A DNA stretch of 51,012 bases from Gallionellales bacterium RIFCSPLOWO2_02_FULL_59_110 (GTDB lineage Bacteria > Pseudomonadota > Gammaproteobacteria > Burkholderiales > Gallionellaceae), in contig MGXA01000027.1 of the NCBI GenBank assembly GCA_001801215.1, forward strand, positions 1-51,012, written 5' to 3'. The notes under the pieces are model-generated. The model was not told the origin of the DNA and ran no database searches. It worked only from the letters and a program-made list of their open reading frames with translations. Below are positions 1 through 7,539 of the stretch, piece after piece. How positions within the stretch are numbered: position 1 is the stretch's first letter; each line of letters starts with the position of its first letter. A program made the position numbers and the translations under genes.

Positions 1-43
1 TGGCCTGGAGTTCTTCTGGGGTATTAAACAGTAGCGCGCTCAT
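1..43 (-). CDS. 5' end of a probable XRE/HipB-type HTH regulator (partial)
   Basis: Only the first 14 codons lie in the window. An ATG at 43-41 on the minus strand reads MSALLFNTPEELQA and continues off the left edge. This opening resembles the start of XRE-family regulators that pair with HipA-like toxins, but 14 residues cannot prove it. The repeated GTGCC/ATGCC motifs between it and the divergent Fic gene would fit an autoregulated operator. It could be another small protein. Confidence 0.35.
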   Translation of the reverse strand, partial: MSALLFNTPEELQA

Positions 44-49
44 TGGTCA

Positions 50-152
50 TTATGTGCCGGTTAGTTGATACTAAGGCTATTAAGCGGTTATTTTGTGCCA
101 GATTGCTTTATGCCATTAACTTTAAACAGCGTCAAGCGGTATTTTTATGCCG
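50..152. promoter_or_regulatory. Repeated operator-like motifs ahead of the partial regulator
   Basis: Two 20-bp direct repeats (81-100 and 133-152) share AAGCGGT, then TTTT, then TGCC, with 15 of 20 positions identical. Two further copies of only the TGCC end lie at 51-58 and 107-114. Read on the minus strand they are GGCAYAAAA-type boxes immediately upstream of the leftward ATG at 43. Such arrays are typical of autorepressed XRE-type genes; binding is inferred. Confidence 0.4.
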
Positions 153-285
153 ACTAATAGATATTTTTTTTATAACAGGTAAATACATGCCTATTAGTGT
201 TTGCACTTCAGTCTTGTGAGTGTTAATGGGTGTGGTTATGGATAATGATCCGTAAATGGGTGTAATTGGGTGTATTATTGGTTCC

Positions 286-1344
286 ATGATTCGAACCGAT
301 ACTATCCAGATCACACCGGACATCCTGTCACTGATTGCCCGGATTGATGAATTCAAGGGCGCATGGCGCGCCTTGGGTACGCTCGCGCCTGATCGTCTGT
401 CGGCGCTGCTCCGCGTCGCTACCATTGAGAGCATAGGCTCGTCCACCCGGATCGAGGGCAGCAAGTTATCCGACCGCGAGGTCGAGCGTCTGCTATCCAA
501 TCTGAAAATCCAGAGCTTCACCAGCCGCGACGAACAGGAGGTGGCGGGCTACGCGAAAGCCATGGAATTGGTATTCACGTCGTGGCAGGACATCGCGTTC
601 ACCGAAAACTACATCAAGCAGCTGCATCAGGAGCTGCTCGTTTACAGCGAAAAGGATGCCTGGCATCGCGGCAACTACAAGACCACCTCCAACAGCGTCG
701 CCGTTCTCGTCGAGAGCGACGAGAACGGCGCGCAGATCGACATCGTTTTCCAGACGGCCTCGCCCTTCGATACGCCGCGCCTGATGACGGAGCTGGTCAC
801 ATGGGTACAGGAGGAACGCACTTCCGGACATCTGCATCCTTTGCTGATCATCGCGCTGTGGGTGGTGGTGTTCCTGGAAATCCATCCGTTTCAGGACGGC
901 AATGGTCGGCTCTCCCGCGTGCTCACGACACTGCTGCTATTGCAGTCAGGCTACGCCTATGTTCCATACAGTTCCATGGAAAGCGTCATCGAGCAGAGTA
1001 AGAAAGCTTACTATCTGGCGCTGCGGCAGACCCAAGCGACGATCCGCACCGATGCCCCGGACTGGCAACCGTGGCTGGCGTTCTTCCTGCGCTCACTCGC
1101 CGAACAGGTCAGGCGGCTTGAAAAGAAAGTGGAGCGCGAAAAACTGGTGCTGGCCGTCTTGCCGGGACTCTCGCTGCAAATCGTCGAGTTTACCCGCGAG
1201 CACGGCCGAGTCACTATCGGCGAGGCTGTCAAACTGACCGGGGCGAGCCGAAATACGCTCAAGCAGCATTTTCGCGTGCTGGTTGAGCGCGGCCACCTGA
1301 ATCAGCACGGAAGCGGACGAGGTGTCTGGTACGAACTACGCTGA
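286..1344 (+). CDS. Fic/DOC family protein (class II, with inhibitory motif)
   Basis: A protein of about 352 residues with the Fic core HPFQDGNGRLSR near residue 200. This is the active-site loop that transfers AMP (or another phosphate-containing group) to hydroxyl side chains of target proteins. Near residues 52-57 it reads STRIEG, matching the (S/T)xxxE(G/N) autoinhibitory helix in its N-terminal, class II position. The last ~60 residues look like a winged helix-turn-helix, a common tail in this family. I chose the ATG at 286 because the extra ten codons from 256 lie in GGGTGT repeats that look non-coding; no good ribosome binding site supports either start. The gene stands alone and diverges from the partial regulator at the left edge. 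The target is unknown. Confidence 0.88.
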   Translation: MIRTDTIQITPDILSLIARIDEFKGAWRALGTLAPDRLSALLRVATIESIGSSTRIEGSKLSDREVERLLSNLKIQSFTSRDEQEVAGYAKAMELVFTSWQDIAFTENYIKQLHQELLVYSEKDAWHRGNYKTTSNSVAVLVESDENGAQIDIVFQTASPFDTPRLMTELVTWVQEERTSGHLHPLLIIALWVVVFLEIHPFQDGNGRLSRVLTTLLLLQSGYAYVPYSSMESVIEQSKKAYYLALRQTQATIRTDAPDWQPWLAFFLRSLAEQVRRLEKKVEREKLVLAVLPGLSLQIVEFTREHGRVTIGEAVKLTGASRNTLKQHFRVLVERGHLNQHGSGRGVWYELR

Positions 1345-1479
1345 ATTCGATTCACCAAAAATGAATCACACCGGAGGCGTGTGAGTATTGATGTGAGTAT
1401 CGCGCCGACGGCATGGCGCCAAAGCCGGTGAATATGCGGCTGTTCGGGTGTCGCCGTCCCAATATATAAAGGTCAACGG

Positions 1480-2235
1480 TTAACCGCAGGACAGCTCGGT
1501 GCGCATCAGCCGTAACAGCAGGTCATCGAAAGTGTAGAAGCCTTTGCCGCAATTCATGAGCTGCTCCAGCGCAAAAGCGGCTCCGGTGCCGAACGCTTCG
1601 CGCCGGATCGAATCATGAATCAGCCGCACGGTCTGGTGCGGGAAGCCGAATATCACCTCATGGTGGCCGACAATGCCGCCGAAGCGCAAGGAGGTGATCT
1701 GCTCCGCCTCCACTTCCAGCGTTTCCGCAATCTTGCGTGCCGTACCCGATATTTCCGGTTTATCCCGGAAATGCTGCTCGACAATTTCCACGTCGGCAAA
1801 CGGCGCGGCCTTGCGCAACAGCTTGGCTGCCACGATCAGAAAATTGATGCCGAGCGTGATGTTCGGCGAGCACATCACGCGCGTGTCCAGCCCCAGATTG
1901 CGCGCATATTCCAGGTCGTCCTCGGCATAGGCCGAGATCGCGCTGACCAGAGTGATGCCGCGCTTGCGCACCTCTTCGCCATAAGCGCGCAGGCTCTCCG
2001 GAGAGGAAAAATCCACCAGCGCATCCACCGGATGCCGGTCGAACAATTCGCCGAACGGCTGCCGCGCGGCGCAGATGACGGGAATGCTGGTATCCGGATG
2101 GGTTTGCGGTTCCGGCTCCGCCGAACGCCGCACGATCCAGCGCAGGTCGAAATGCGGGTCTGCGCCGAGTATGTTGGCCACGGCCTTGCCAGCTTTGCCA
2201 TAGCCGACGAGGCCGACACGGGTTTTCTGGGTCAT
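1480..2235 (-). CDS. dapB: DapB-like 4-hydroxy-tetrahydrodipicolinate reductase, divergent active site
   Basis: A 251-residue protein with an N-terminal NAD(P)-binding fold (VGLVGYGKAGKAVA, residues 7-20) and a DapB-type C-terminal catalytic domain. DapB reduces hydroxy-tetrahydrodipicolinate in lysine and diaminopimelate synthesis. The usual signature EAHHxxKxDAPSGTA appears here as EQHFRDKPEISGTA: the first His, the Lys and SGTA are kept, the second His is Phe, and one residue is missing between Lys and SGTA. The length is slightly short for DapB (about 265-275). It stands alone, divergent from the antiporter gene with about 180 bp between starts. It is either a true but divergent DapB or a paralogue with another substrate. 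Confidence 0.72.
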   Translation of the reverse strand: MTQKTRVGLVGYGKAGKAVANILGADPHFDLRWIVRRSAEPEPQTHPDTSIPVICAARQPFGELFDRHPVDALVDFSSPESLRAYGEEVRKRGITLVSAISAYAEDDLEYARNLGLDTRVMCSPNITLGINFLIVAAKLLRKAAPFADVEIVEQHFRDKPEISGTARKIAETLEVEAEQITSLRFGGIVGHHEVIFGFPHQTVRLIHDSIRREAFGTGAAFALEQLMNCGKGFYTFDDLLLRLMRTELSCG

Positions 2236-2380
2236 GGTTAACCTCCTTTGCTATTCGATTTATAAGGGAAAGGTGCAACAGAACTTCTGCGGCGAGGCGG
2301 GCGGAATTCTTGCGGGTGGAATTGTACCATCCTCGGTTAGCTGCCCCGGAATGGCGAGTCATGCCGCAAAACCGGTCATG

Positions 2381-2386
2381 TATAAT
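2381..2386 (+). promoter_or_regulatory. Possible sigma-70 -10 box for the antiporter gene
   Basis: A perfect TATAAT lies 27 bases ahead of the chosen ATG at 2414, with an AAAAAGG ribosome binding site between them. The -35 region about 17 bases upstream is poor, so this is a weak prediction. Confidence 0.35.
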
Positions 2387-2413
2387 TGCGGCTATCGACT
2401 AAAAAGGCTGGCT

Positions 2414-3661
2414 ATGTCCATCACGATTCTGGCGATTGGCCTGATGGTCTTTTTCGCGCATTTCCTTTCTTTGCAGTTCCGCAAGACCAATATTCCGGAT
2501 GTGCTGGTATTGATGCTGCTGGGCATCCTGATCGGCCCGCTGTTGGGTGTTGTTGCGCCGCAGGATTTTGGCAAGATCGGTTCGGTGATAGCGACCATCG
2601 CGCTGGTGGTGATCCTGTTCGAAAGCGGCACGTCGCTGAACCTGGGTGTGCTGGGCAAATCGCTGGCGACCACCGGCGTATTGAGTCTGGTGTGCTTTGT
2701 GCTGACCGCCGCGATTGTGGCTTTGGTCGGGGTGGCTGCACTGCAACTTGAGTGGCTCCCGGCGATCTTGCTCGGCGTCACGCTGGGGGGCACGTCTTCC
2801 GCCGTGGTGATCCCGATGGTGGAGGCGCTGCGCCTGGCCGAAAAACCCGCTACCGTGCTGGTGCTTGAATCCGCGCTGACCGACGTGTTGTGCATCGTCG
2901 GCGTGTTCGCGTTGTTGCAGATTTACACGCAGGGCGGCGTCGAGCCGGGACGGCTGGTTGGCGGCGTGCTTGCCGCGCTGGTTTTTGCGACAATCATCGG
3001 CGTGCTCGGCGGTATCGGCTGGCTGCTGGTGCTGGGCAAGGTGCGCGATTTCCCCAACACTATTTCGTCCACGCTGGCGTACGTGTTCATTGTCTATGGC
3101 GTGACCGAACAGCTCGGCTTCTCCGGCGCGATTGCCGCGCTGGCGCTGGGCATCACCATGACCAACTTCGAGGAGTTCGGGCTGACCCGTATCCAGAGCC
3201 TGTCGAGCAAGAGCATCGTGCCGCTGAATGAAATGGACAGGGTGTTTTACCGCGAGTCGGTGTTTTTGCTGAAAACCTACTTTTTTGTGTATTTGGGCAT
3301 TTCCATCCACTTCGGCGCGGCGCATCTGGCGCTTGCCGCAATTGCCATGACGGTGTTGGTGTTCACGATGCGCACCGGCCTGACCCGCCTGGTTTACCGC
3401 GATGCGGGATATAACCTGCGCGATTCGGCGCTTACTTCGATGATGGCGCCGAAAGGGCTGGCGGCGGCGGTGCTCGCCGGATTGCCGCTGCAATATGGTG
3501 TAGCCGGCGGAGAGATCATTCGCGACACCACATACATGGTGGTGCTGGTCAGTATTGCATTGTGCGCGTTGCTGGTAACGCTATATCCGCTGCCCGGCGT
3601 ACAGAAGATATACTCGCGCGCATTGCGAAAACCGGTTACTTCCGTAGCGCCGGGCGATTAG
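2414..3661 (+). CDS. Cation:proton antiporter (Na+/H+ exchanger family)
   Basis: A 415-residue membrane protein made almost wholly of hydrophobic segments, starting MSITILAIGLMVFFAHFLS. The segments IPDVLVLMLLGILIGPLLG and LGVTLGGTSSAVVIPMVEAL match the CPA-type sodium/hydrogen exchanger fold; the second resembles the discontinuous helix region of the transport core. It probably exchanges Na+ or K+ for protons across the inner membrane. The open frame extends upstream to 2234, but the ATG at 2414 begins the first membrane segment, has an A/G-rich ribosome binding site and sits behind a TATAAT box. There is no C-terminal TrkA domain, unlike the Kef-type antiporter at 31650. The transported ion cannot be told from sequence. 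Confidence 0.85.
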   Translation: MSITILAIGLMVFFAHFLSLQFRKTNIPDVLVLMLLGILIGPLLGVVAPQDFGKIGSVIATIALVVILFESGTSLNLGVLGKSLATTGVLSLVCFVLTAAIVALVGVAALQLEWLPAILLGVTLGGTSSAVVIPMVEALRLAEKPATVLVLESALTDVLCIVGVFALLQIYTQGGVEPGRLVGGVLAALVFATIIGVLGGIGWLLVLGKVRDFPNTISSTLAYVFIVYGVTEQLGFSGAIAALALGITMTNFEEFGLTRIQSLSSKSIVPLNEMDRVFYRESVFLLKTYFFVYLGISIHFGAAHLALAAIAMTVLVFTMRTGLTRLVYRDAGYNLRDSALTSMMAPKGLAAAVLAGLPLQYGVAGGEIIRDTTYMVVLVSIALCALLVTLYPLPGVQKIYSRALRKPVTSVAPGD

Positions 3662-3924
3662 GAATCCGAGGTTTCCCGGACGGTGCCGCATTGCCCGGAA
3701 GAGTCTTTTTGAAGTGAAAACGAAGTGTTTGCGGGAATAAATTTTTATCTGTACTATTTGCGCGGGCTTGGGATCTAGGAAATCTTTTAGCTTTTTTGGG
3801 CTGCTCTGCCGCATTTTACCGGCCGTTTTGGTAAAGGGCGAGGTTGTTGCAGGCAGGGTTATTTGATAATAATTACGAATCAAAGATTTGTTGATATTTT
3901 AAAACTTTCAAGGAGTTGGGGATA
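3662..3924. other. Intergenic region between antiporter and nitrite reductase block
   Basis: No gene is seen. The right part is AT-rich and holds TTGAT at 3863-3867, ATCAA at 3879-3883 and TTGAT at 3891-3895. The TTGAT/ATCAA pair is separated by 11 bases rather than the 4 expected of an FNR/DNR box, so I do not call it one. Base composition drops clearly here, which may mark the left edge of the transferred nirS block. Confidence 0.4.
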
Positions 3925-4446
3925 ATGAAAAATGTTTTTTTGGGAATAATGTCTGTAATCGCAATGCTTGGCATCACCGGCAATGTATTGGCGGCTGAGA
4001 AGAAAGCAGCGCCTGCAGAAAAGGCAATGCCGATGTATTGGGATAAGTGGGACAAGGGTACTGCAAAGGGTATTGTTCCTCCCTGCGGCGTGAATGTTTT
4101 GCCATTGGGCGGAGACGACATTTTGCAGGCAACTGTAGATACCTATTGTGCGGTTAAGCCCGGCCAATATTCTTCGTATATCAACCCGGCTGTAATGGAT
4201 ATATACAAGAAACGCGGGAACAAATACCCAGATGGCAAGACAGGCATTCTGGAGTTCAAGGAAATTGGCGTCGCCTTTACCACCGACCATAAGAACGGTA
4301 TGCCTATTTACGACGTCGTTTCCCTCAAAGATGGCAAGTCGGTCGCATCGAAGGAAAAGGGGCACCCACTTAATCCGGAAGTGTGCGCAAACTGCCACGC
4401 CTCGTTCAAGCAGGTATGTGTCGGTTTTGTTTGCGGAAATAGATAA
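3925..4446 (+). CDS. Periplasmic monoheme cytochrome c, possibly P460-like
   Basis: A 173-residue protein with a signal peptide (residues 1-24, ending VLAA) and a single heme motif CANCH at 154-158, close to the C-terminus. Two further Cys pairs lie at 54/75 and 165/170. The YPDGKTGILEFKEIG stretch before a late CxxCH recalls the cytochrome P460 / c'-beta fold, but I am not sure. AAGGAG sits 10 bases before the ATG at 3925. It lies 248 bp ahead of nirS and shares its codon style. The tail after the heme motif is short; a charged continuation is readable in the +2 frame to about 4510, so a frameshift near 4420 is possible. It may serve NO or hydroxylamine chemistry, or electron transfer to NirS; both are inference. 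Confidence 0.7.
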   Translation: MKNVFLGIMSVIAMLGITGNVLAAEKKAAPAEKAMPMYWDKWDKGTAKGIVPPCGVNVLPLGGDDILQATVDTYCAVKPGQYSSYINPAVMDIYKKRGNKYPDGKTGILEFKEIGVAFTTDHKNGMPIYDVVSLKDGKSVASKEKGHPLNPEVCANCHASFKQVCVGFVCGNR

Positions 4447-4694
4447 AGTAAATGCAGAGTCTGGAGCAATAGAGGCTGAAAAAGGTGAGAAAGCTACCCA
4501 AAAGAACTAGTTCTTTTTCTTCGTTTGGCTTGTCCTTTGGAAGAATGGGCATTTCATTCATTCAGCCCTATTCTCCGGCTAAGCAGTTTGCCCAAGTCAT
4601 TCTGGCAAGGTAAGCCTGTTTGAAGTTCGGAAATGCAGTTTTTGGTTGAGTTGTTCAATGTGAGTTGTTCAATTTTTTTATCTGGAGGGGAAAA
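4447..4694. other. nirS upstream region with a tandem 13-bp repeat
   Basis: There is no gene. A 13-bp sequence, TGAGTTGTTCAAT, occurs twice in tandem (4647-4659 and 4661-4673; 14-bp period), ending 21 bases before the nirS ATG. A GGAGGGG ribosome binding site follows at 4684-4690. The repeat lies where a 5' leader or regulator site would be; its role is unknown. Confidence 0.6.
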
Positions 4695-6317
4695 ATGAAG
4701 AAGAAATTTTATTTGTTGCCGGCGCTCACAATTGCCTTGATGGCAAATGTGGCAGGGGCGACAGCGGCTGAATTGCAGCCGGTGCCGCCTTTAACCAAGG
4801 AAGAATTTGCAACGGCAACCAAGGTCTATTTTGACAGGTGCGGCGGTTGCCACGGAACCCTGAGAAAGGGTGCGACGGGCAAGGCGCTTACTCCGGATAA
4901 AACCCGGACCAAGACCGTCGAGAAGCTGGCCGAAATAATTCACATCGGCACGGAAGGCGGTATGCCAGGTTGGGGAACGACCGGTGTATTGACCAAGGAT
5001 GAGTCCACCCTTTTGGCGAAGTTCATCCAGAACGAGCCAGTTGCCCCGCCCGAATTTGACATGAAGGACATCAGGGCCACTTGGAAGCTGCATGTCAAGC
5101 CTGCTGACAGGCCCAAGGCTCCGATGCACAAGAGGAATATCGAGAACCTGTTTGCGGTTATTCTCCGTGATGCAGGCAAGATCGGAATCATCGACGGCGA
5201 CACGAAGGAAGTATGGACAACGGTTGACAGCGGTTTTGCCGTTCACACCCTCAGATACTCGTTCTCCGGCCGTTATCTCTACACCATCGGACGCGATGCC
5301 AAGGCAACTATAGTCGACCTCTGGATGGATCCGCCCCAGACCGTCGCCGAAGTCAAGACAGGTATCGAAGCAAGGTCTATCGACAGCAGCAAGTACAAGG
5401 GTCCGAAGGGCGACTTCCTTGACAAGCTGGCGGTGGTCGGCAACTACTGGCCGCCTTCATACGTGATCCTCGATGGTCAGACTCTCGAACCGATGAAGAT
5501 CGTCGGTACCAGGGGTTACACCTATGACACCAACGAGTTCCATCAGGAGCCGAGGGTTGCTTCCATCGTTGCTTCGCACTATGACCCGGAGTGGGTGTTG
5601 ACCGTCAAGGAAACCGGCCAAGTACTTCTGGTTGACTATTCTGACCTGAAGAACCTCAAGGTGACTACCATTGAATCCGAAAGGTTCCTCCATGACGGCG
5701 GCTGGGACTCCTCGAAGAGGTACTTCCTCGTTGCGGCCAACATGCGGGACAAGATTGTCGCCGTGGACACGAAGACCAAGAAACTGGCGGCTATCGTCGA
5801 AACCGGCATCAAGCCTCACCCAGGTCGTGGCGCTAACTTTGTCGATCCCAAGTTCGGCCCCGTGTATGCCTCGACTCACCTCGGCGAGCCGCTTGTCGCT
5901 TTGATCGGAACCGATCCGGAAGGCAAGTTTAAGGCGAACGCCTGGAAGGTCGTCAGGAAGCTGCGTCCGGCAGGCGAAGGCGGTCTGTTCCTCAAGACAC
6001 ATCCGAAGAGCAACCATCTCTGGGTTGACCATACTCTTGCCAAGAACGAGGACATCTACAGGAGCGTATCCGTATTCGACCTGAAGAACCTCGATGCGCC
6101 GCCCAAGGTCATGAAGCTGTCCGACAAGGGCAGGGTTGTGCATATGGAGTACAACAAGGCCGGAGACGAACTGTGGGTTTCCGTGTGGGATCGCAAGGGC
6201 GAGATCATTGTGTTCGACGACAAGACCCTCAAGGAAAAGGCCAGGATCACGGATGCAAGGCTGGTTACACCTACCGGCAAGTTCAACGTATATAACACCC
6301 GGTATGACATCTATTAA
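4695..6317 (+). CDS. nirS: Cytochrome cd1 nitrite reductase NirS
   Basis: The 540-residue periplasmic enzyme reduces nitrite to nitric oxide. It has a signal peptide (about 1-24), a cytochrome c domain with CGGCH at 49-53, and an eight-bladed propeller that binds heme d1. Family landmarks are GFAVHTLRYS (H184, proximal d1 ligand), HPGRGANFVDPKFGPVY, and the two active-site histidines in STHLGEP (about H395) and KTHPKS (about H436). It ends TPTGKFNVYNTRYDIY as is usual in NirS. The ATG at 4695 has a strong GGAGGGG site. Arginine is encoded mostly by AGG, unlike the downstream heme d1 genes, so the gene was probably acquired separately from them. It is followed by a hairpin terminator and a small cytochrome. 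Confidence 0.97.
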   Translation: MKKKFYLLPALTIALMANVAGATAAELQPVPPLTKEEFATATKVYFDRCGGCHGTLRKGATGKALTPDKTRTKTVEKLAEIIHIGTEGGMPGWGTTGVLTKDESTLLAKFIQNEPVAPPEFDMKDIRATWKLHVKPADRPKAPMHKRNIENLFAVILRDAGKIGIIDGDTKEVWTTVDSGFAVHTLRYSFSGRYLYTIGRDAKATIVDLWMDPPQTVAEVKTGIEARSIDSSKYKGPKGDFLDKLAVVGNYWPPSYVILDGQTLEPMKIVGTRGYTYDTNEFHQEPRVASIVASHYDPEWVLTVKETGQVLLVDYSDLKNLKVTTIESERFLHDGGWDSSKRYFLVAANMRDKIVAVDTKTKKLAAIVETGIKPHPGRGANFVDPKFGPVYASTHLGEPLVALIGTDPEGKFKANAWKVVRKLRPAGEGGLFLKTHPKSNHLWVDHTLAKNEDIYRSVSVFDLKNLDAPPKVMKLSDKGRVVHMEYNKAGDELWVSVWDRKGEIIVFDDKTLKEKARITDARLVTPTGKFNVYNTRYDIY

Positions 6318-6343
6318 TACGCGATAAAAAATAATAAGCGCGA

Positions 6344-6379
6344 GGGGGGCTGGGGATATCTCCCAACCCCCTTTTTTTT
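6344..6379 (+). terminator. Hairpin terminator/attenuator between nirS and the next cytochrome
   Basis: A GC-rich hairpin (GGGGGC-TGGGGA pairing with TCCCA-ACCCCC, 6344-6371) is followed directly by eight T's (6372-6379). The T run abuts the GGAGGT ribosome binding site of the next gene, so transcripts of that gene must read through or start very near. It may set the NirS to cytochrome ratio. Confidence 0.75.
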
Positions 6380-6393
6380 GGAGGTATGAAAGA

Positions 6394-6822
6394 ATGAAAA
6401 TCGCAACTGTTTTTGCTGGGCTTGGCATTCTTGGGGCACTGGTTTCTGCCCCGCTATGGGCGGCAGCAGACCACGAGGTACCCATGGCGCCGGGGGCTTA
6501 TCTTGAAATGAAAAATCCCTTTAAGGCTACTCCTGAGGTTTTGGAGGCGGGGGAAAAGTTATACGGAAAGAAATGCGGCAGGAATTGTCACGGCCTGACT
6601 GGAAATGCGGACGGGACAGCGGTCAAGGATCTGGAGATCAAGCCCAAACCCTTTACCGACAAAGCATACATGTGCCCAAAATCCGACGGCCAGCTTTTCT
6701 GGATCATAGAAAATGGAAGCCCCAATACGGACATGGATAACTATGGGGAGGGCAGCGATACAAACCTGTCCAAAGATGACATCTGGAAGTTAGTTGTCTA
6801 CATCAAACATTTTGCAAAGTAG
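6394..6822 (+). CDS. Small periplasmic cytochrome c with a CX3CH heme motif
   Basis: A 142-residue protein with a signal peptide (1-23, ending LWAAA) and one cytochrome c domain. The heme-binding site reads C61-G-R-N-C65-H66, with three residues between the cysteines instead of two; the codons are unambiguous. Later, methionines in AYMCPKSDG and NTDMDNYGEG can serve as the distal ligand. It lies 76 bp after nirS behind a terminator, has a GGAGGT site, and uses the same AGG-rich arginine codons. It is a candidate electron donor to NirS, like NirM or NirC-type cytochromes. The role is inferred from position; the motif is seen directly. Confidence 0.85.
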   Translation: MKIATVFAGLGILGALVSAPLWAAADHEVPMAPGAYLEMKNPFKATPEVLEAGEKLYGKKCGRNCHGLTGNADGTAVKDLEIKPKPFTDKAYMCPKSDGQLFWIIENGSPNTDMDNYGEGSDTNLSKDDIWKLVVYIKHFAK

Positions 6823-7539
6823 GGGTTCCAGTCAGGGATGGGGCGATGGAACTTGCCCTATCCTGTTTTATACGCGCAAGGCCAGGCCCTTTATTGCTGT
6901 AAATTGGTTCCGGTAAATCGACTTCTTTCTAACCGTCGATAGCGACGGCATTGCTCCCGCCAACGATTGCTGCTTTCCACCTTTCAAGCTCATCCGGGTT
7001 GAGGCAGCACCGTTTCTGCAAGGCTTCGTTGTGTCGTGTTCTCAAGGGTGCATAACCCGAGGGTGTAGCGGCACGCACCATGTGCCGGACACGCCGGAAC
7101 CGAAGGCAGGGCTTAACCGGCGGTAGCCGCAAGGGGCTGGACGTGGTTGTAAGGGGCTGAAGCCCCAGCAACGCACGCACCACCCGCCCTGCGGTTTCGT
7201 TGAAAAAATCTTGTCGCGTTTGGCATCTTAATAACTGGTACAGAGACTGAATGAACTGTCGGGGTTGTGTTGCGTCAAATGCAGGCTTGCGGAGATTGCC
7301 AACGCCGGAATCGGCTATTCCGGCCCCGGCAAATGTCGGCGCGCAAAAGGCGGGGTAATGCGGAGCCGGATGGCAATGTCGCGATGTATTTTCGGTTGGA
7401 GTCGGTGCGCTGTTGAAGTGTTTATCAGTGAGTTCCACCCCGGCATTTCGTGCGTGAAAGGTATCACCGCCCGGATCAAACTTGGAATGGTATGCTTGTA
7501 GCGCTCGATACCTGACTTGTTTTGGACTCAAAGTAAAAT
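6823..7539. other. Long intergenic region without recognisable genes
   Basis: Seven hundred bases separate the nirS block from nirC. Open frames on both strands (such as minus 6929-7642) have no recognisable motifs, are rich in Arg, Pro and Cys, and one overlaps nirC. A short hairpin GGGGCTGAAGCCCC lies near 7156-7169. This may be decayed coding sequence at a transfer junction or a long leader for the heme d1 operon. I see nothing firm. Confidence 0.5.

Noticed and set aside
2399-3493. A 364-codon minus-strand open frame
   Set aside because: It is antisense to the antiporter gene and has shadow-type His/Gln/Arg composition.
3863-3895. Possible FNR/DNR box upstream of the nirS block
   Set aside because: TTGAT and ATCAA are separated by 11 bases rather than 4, so the site does not fit the consensus.
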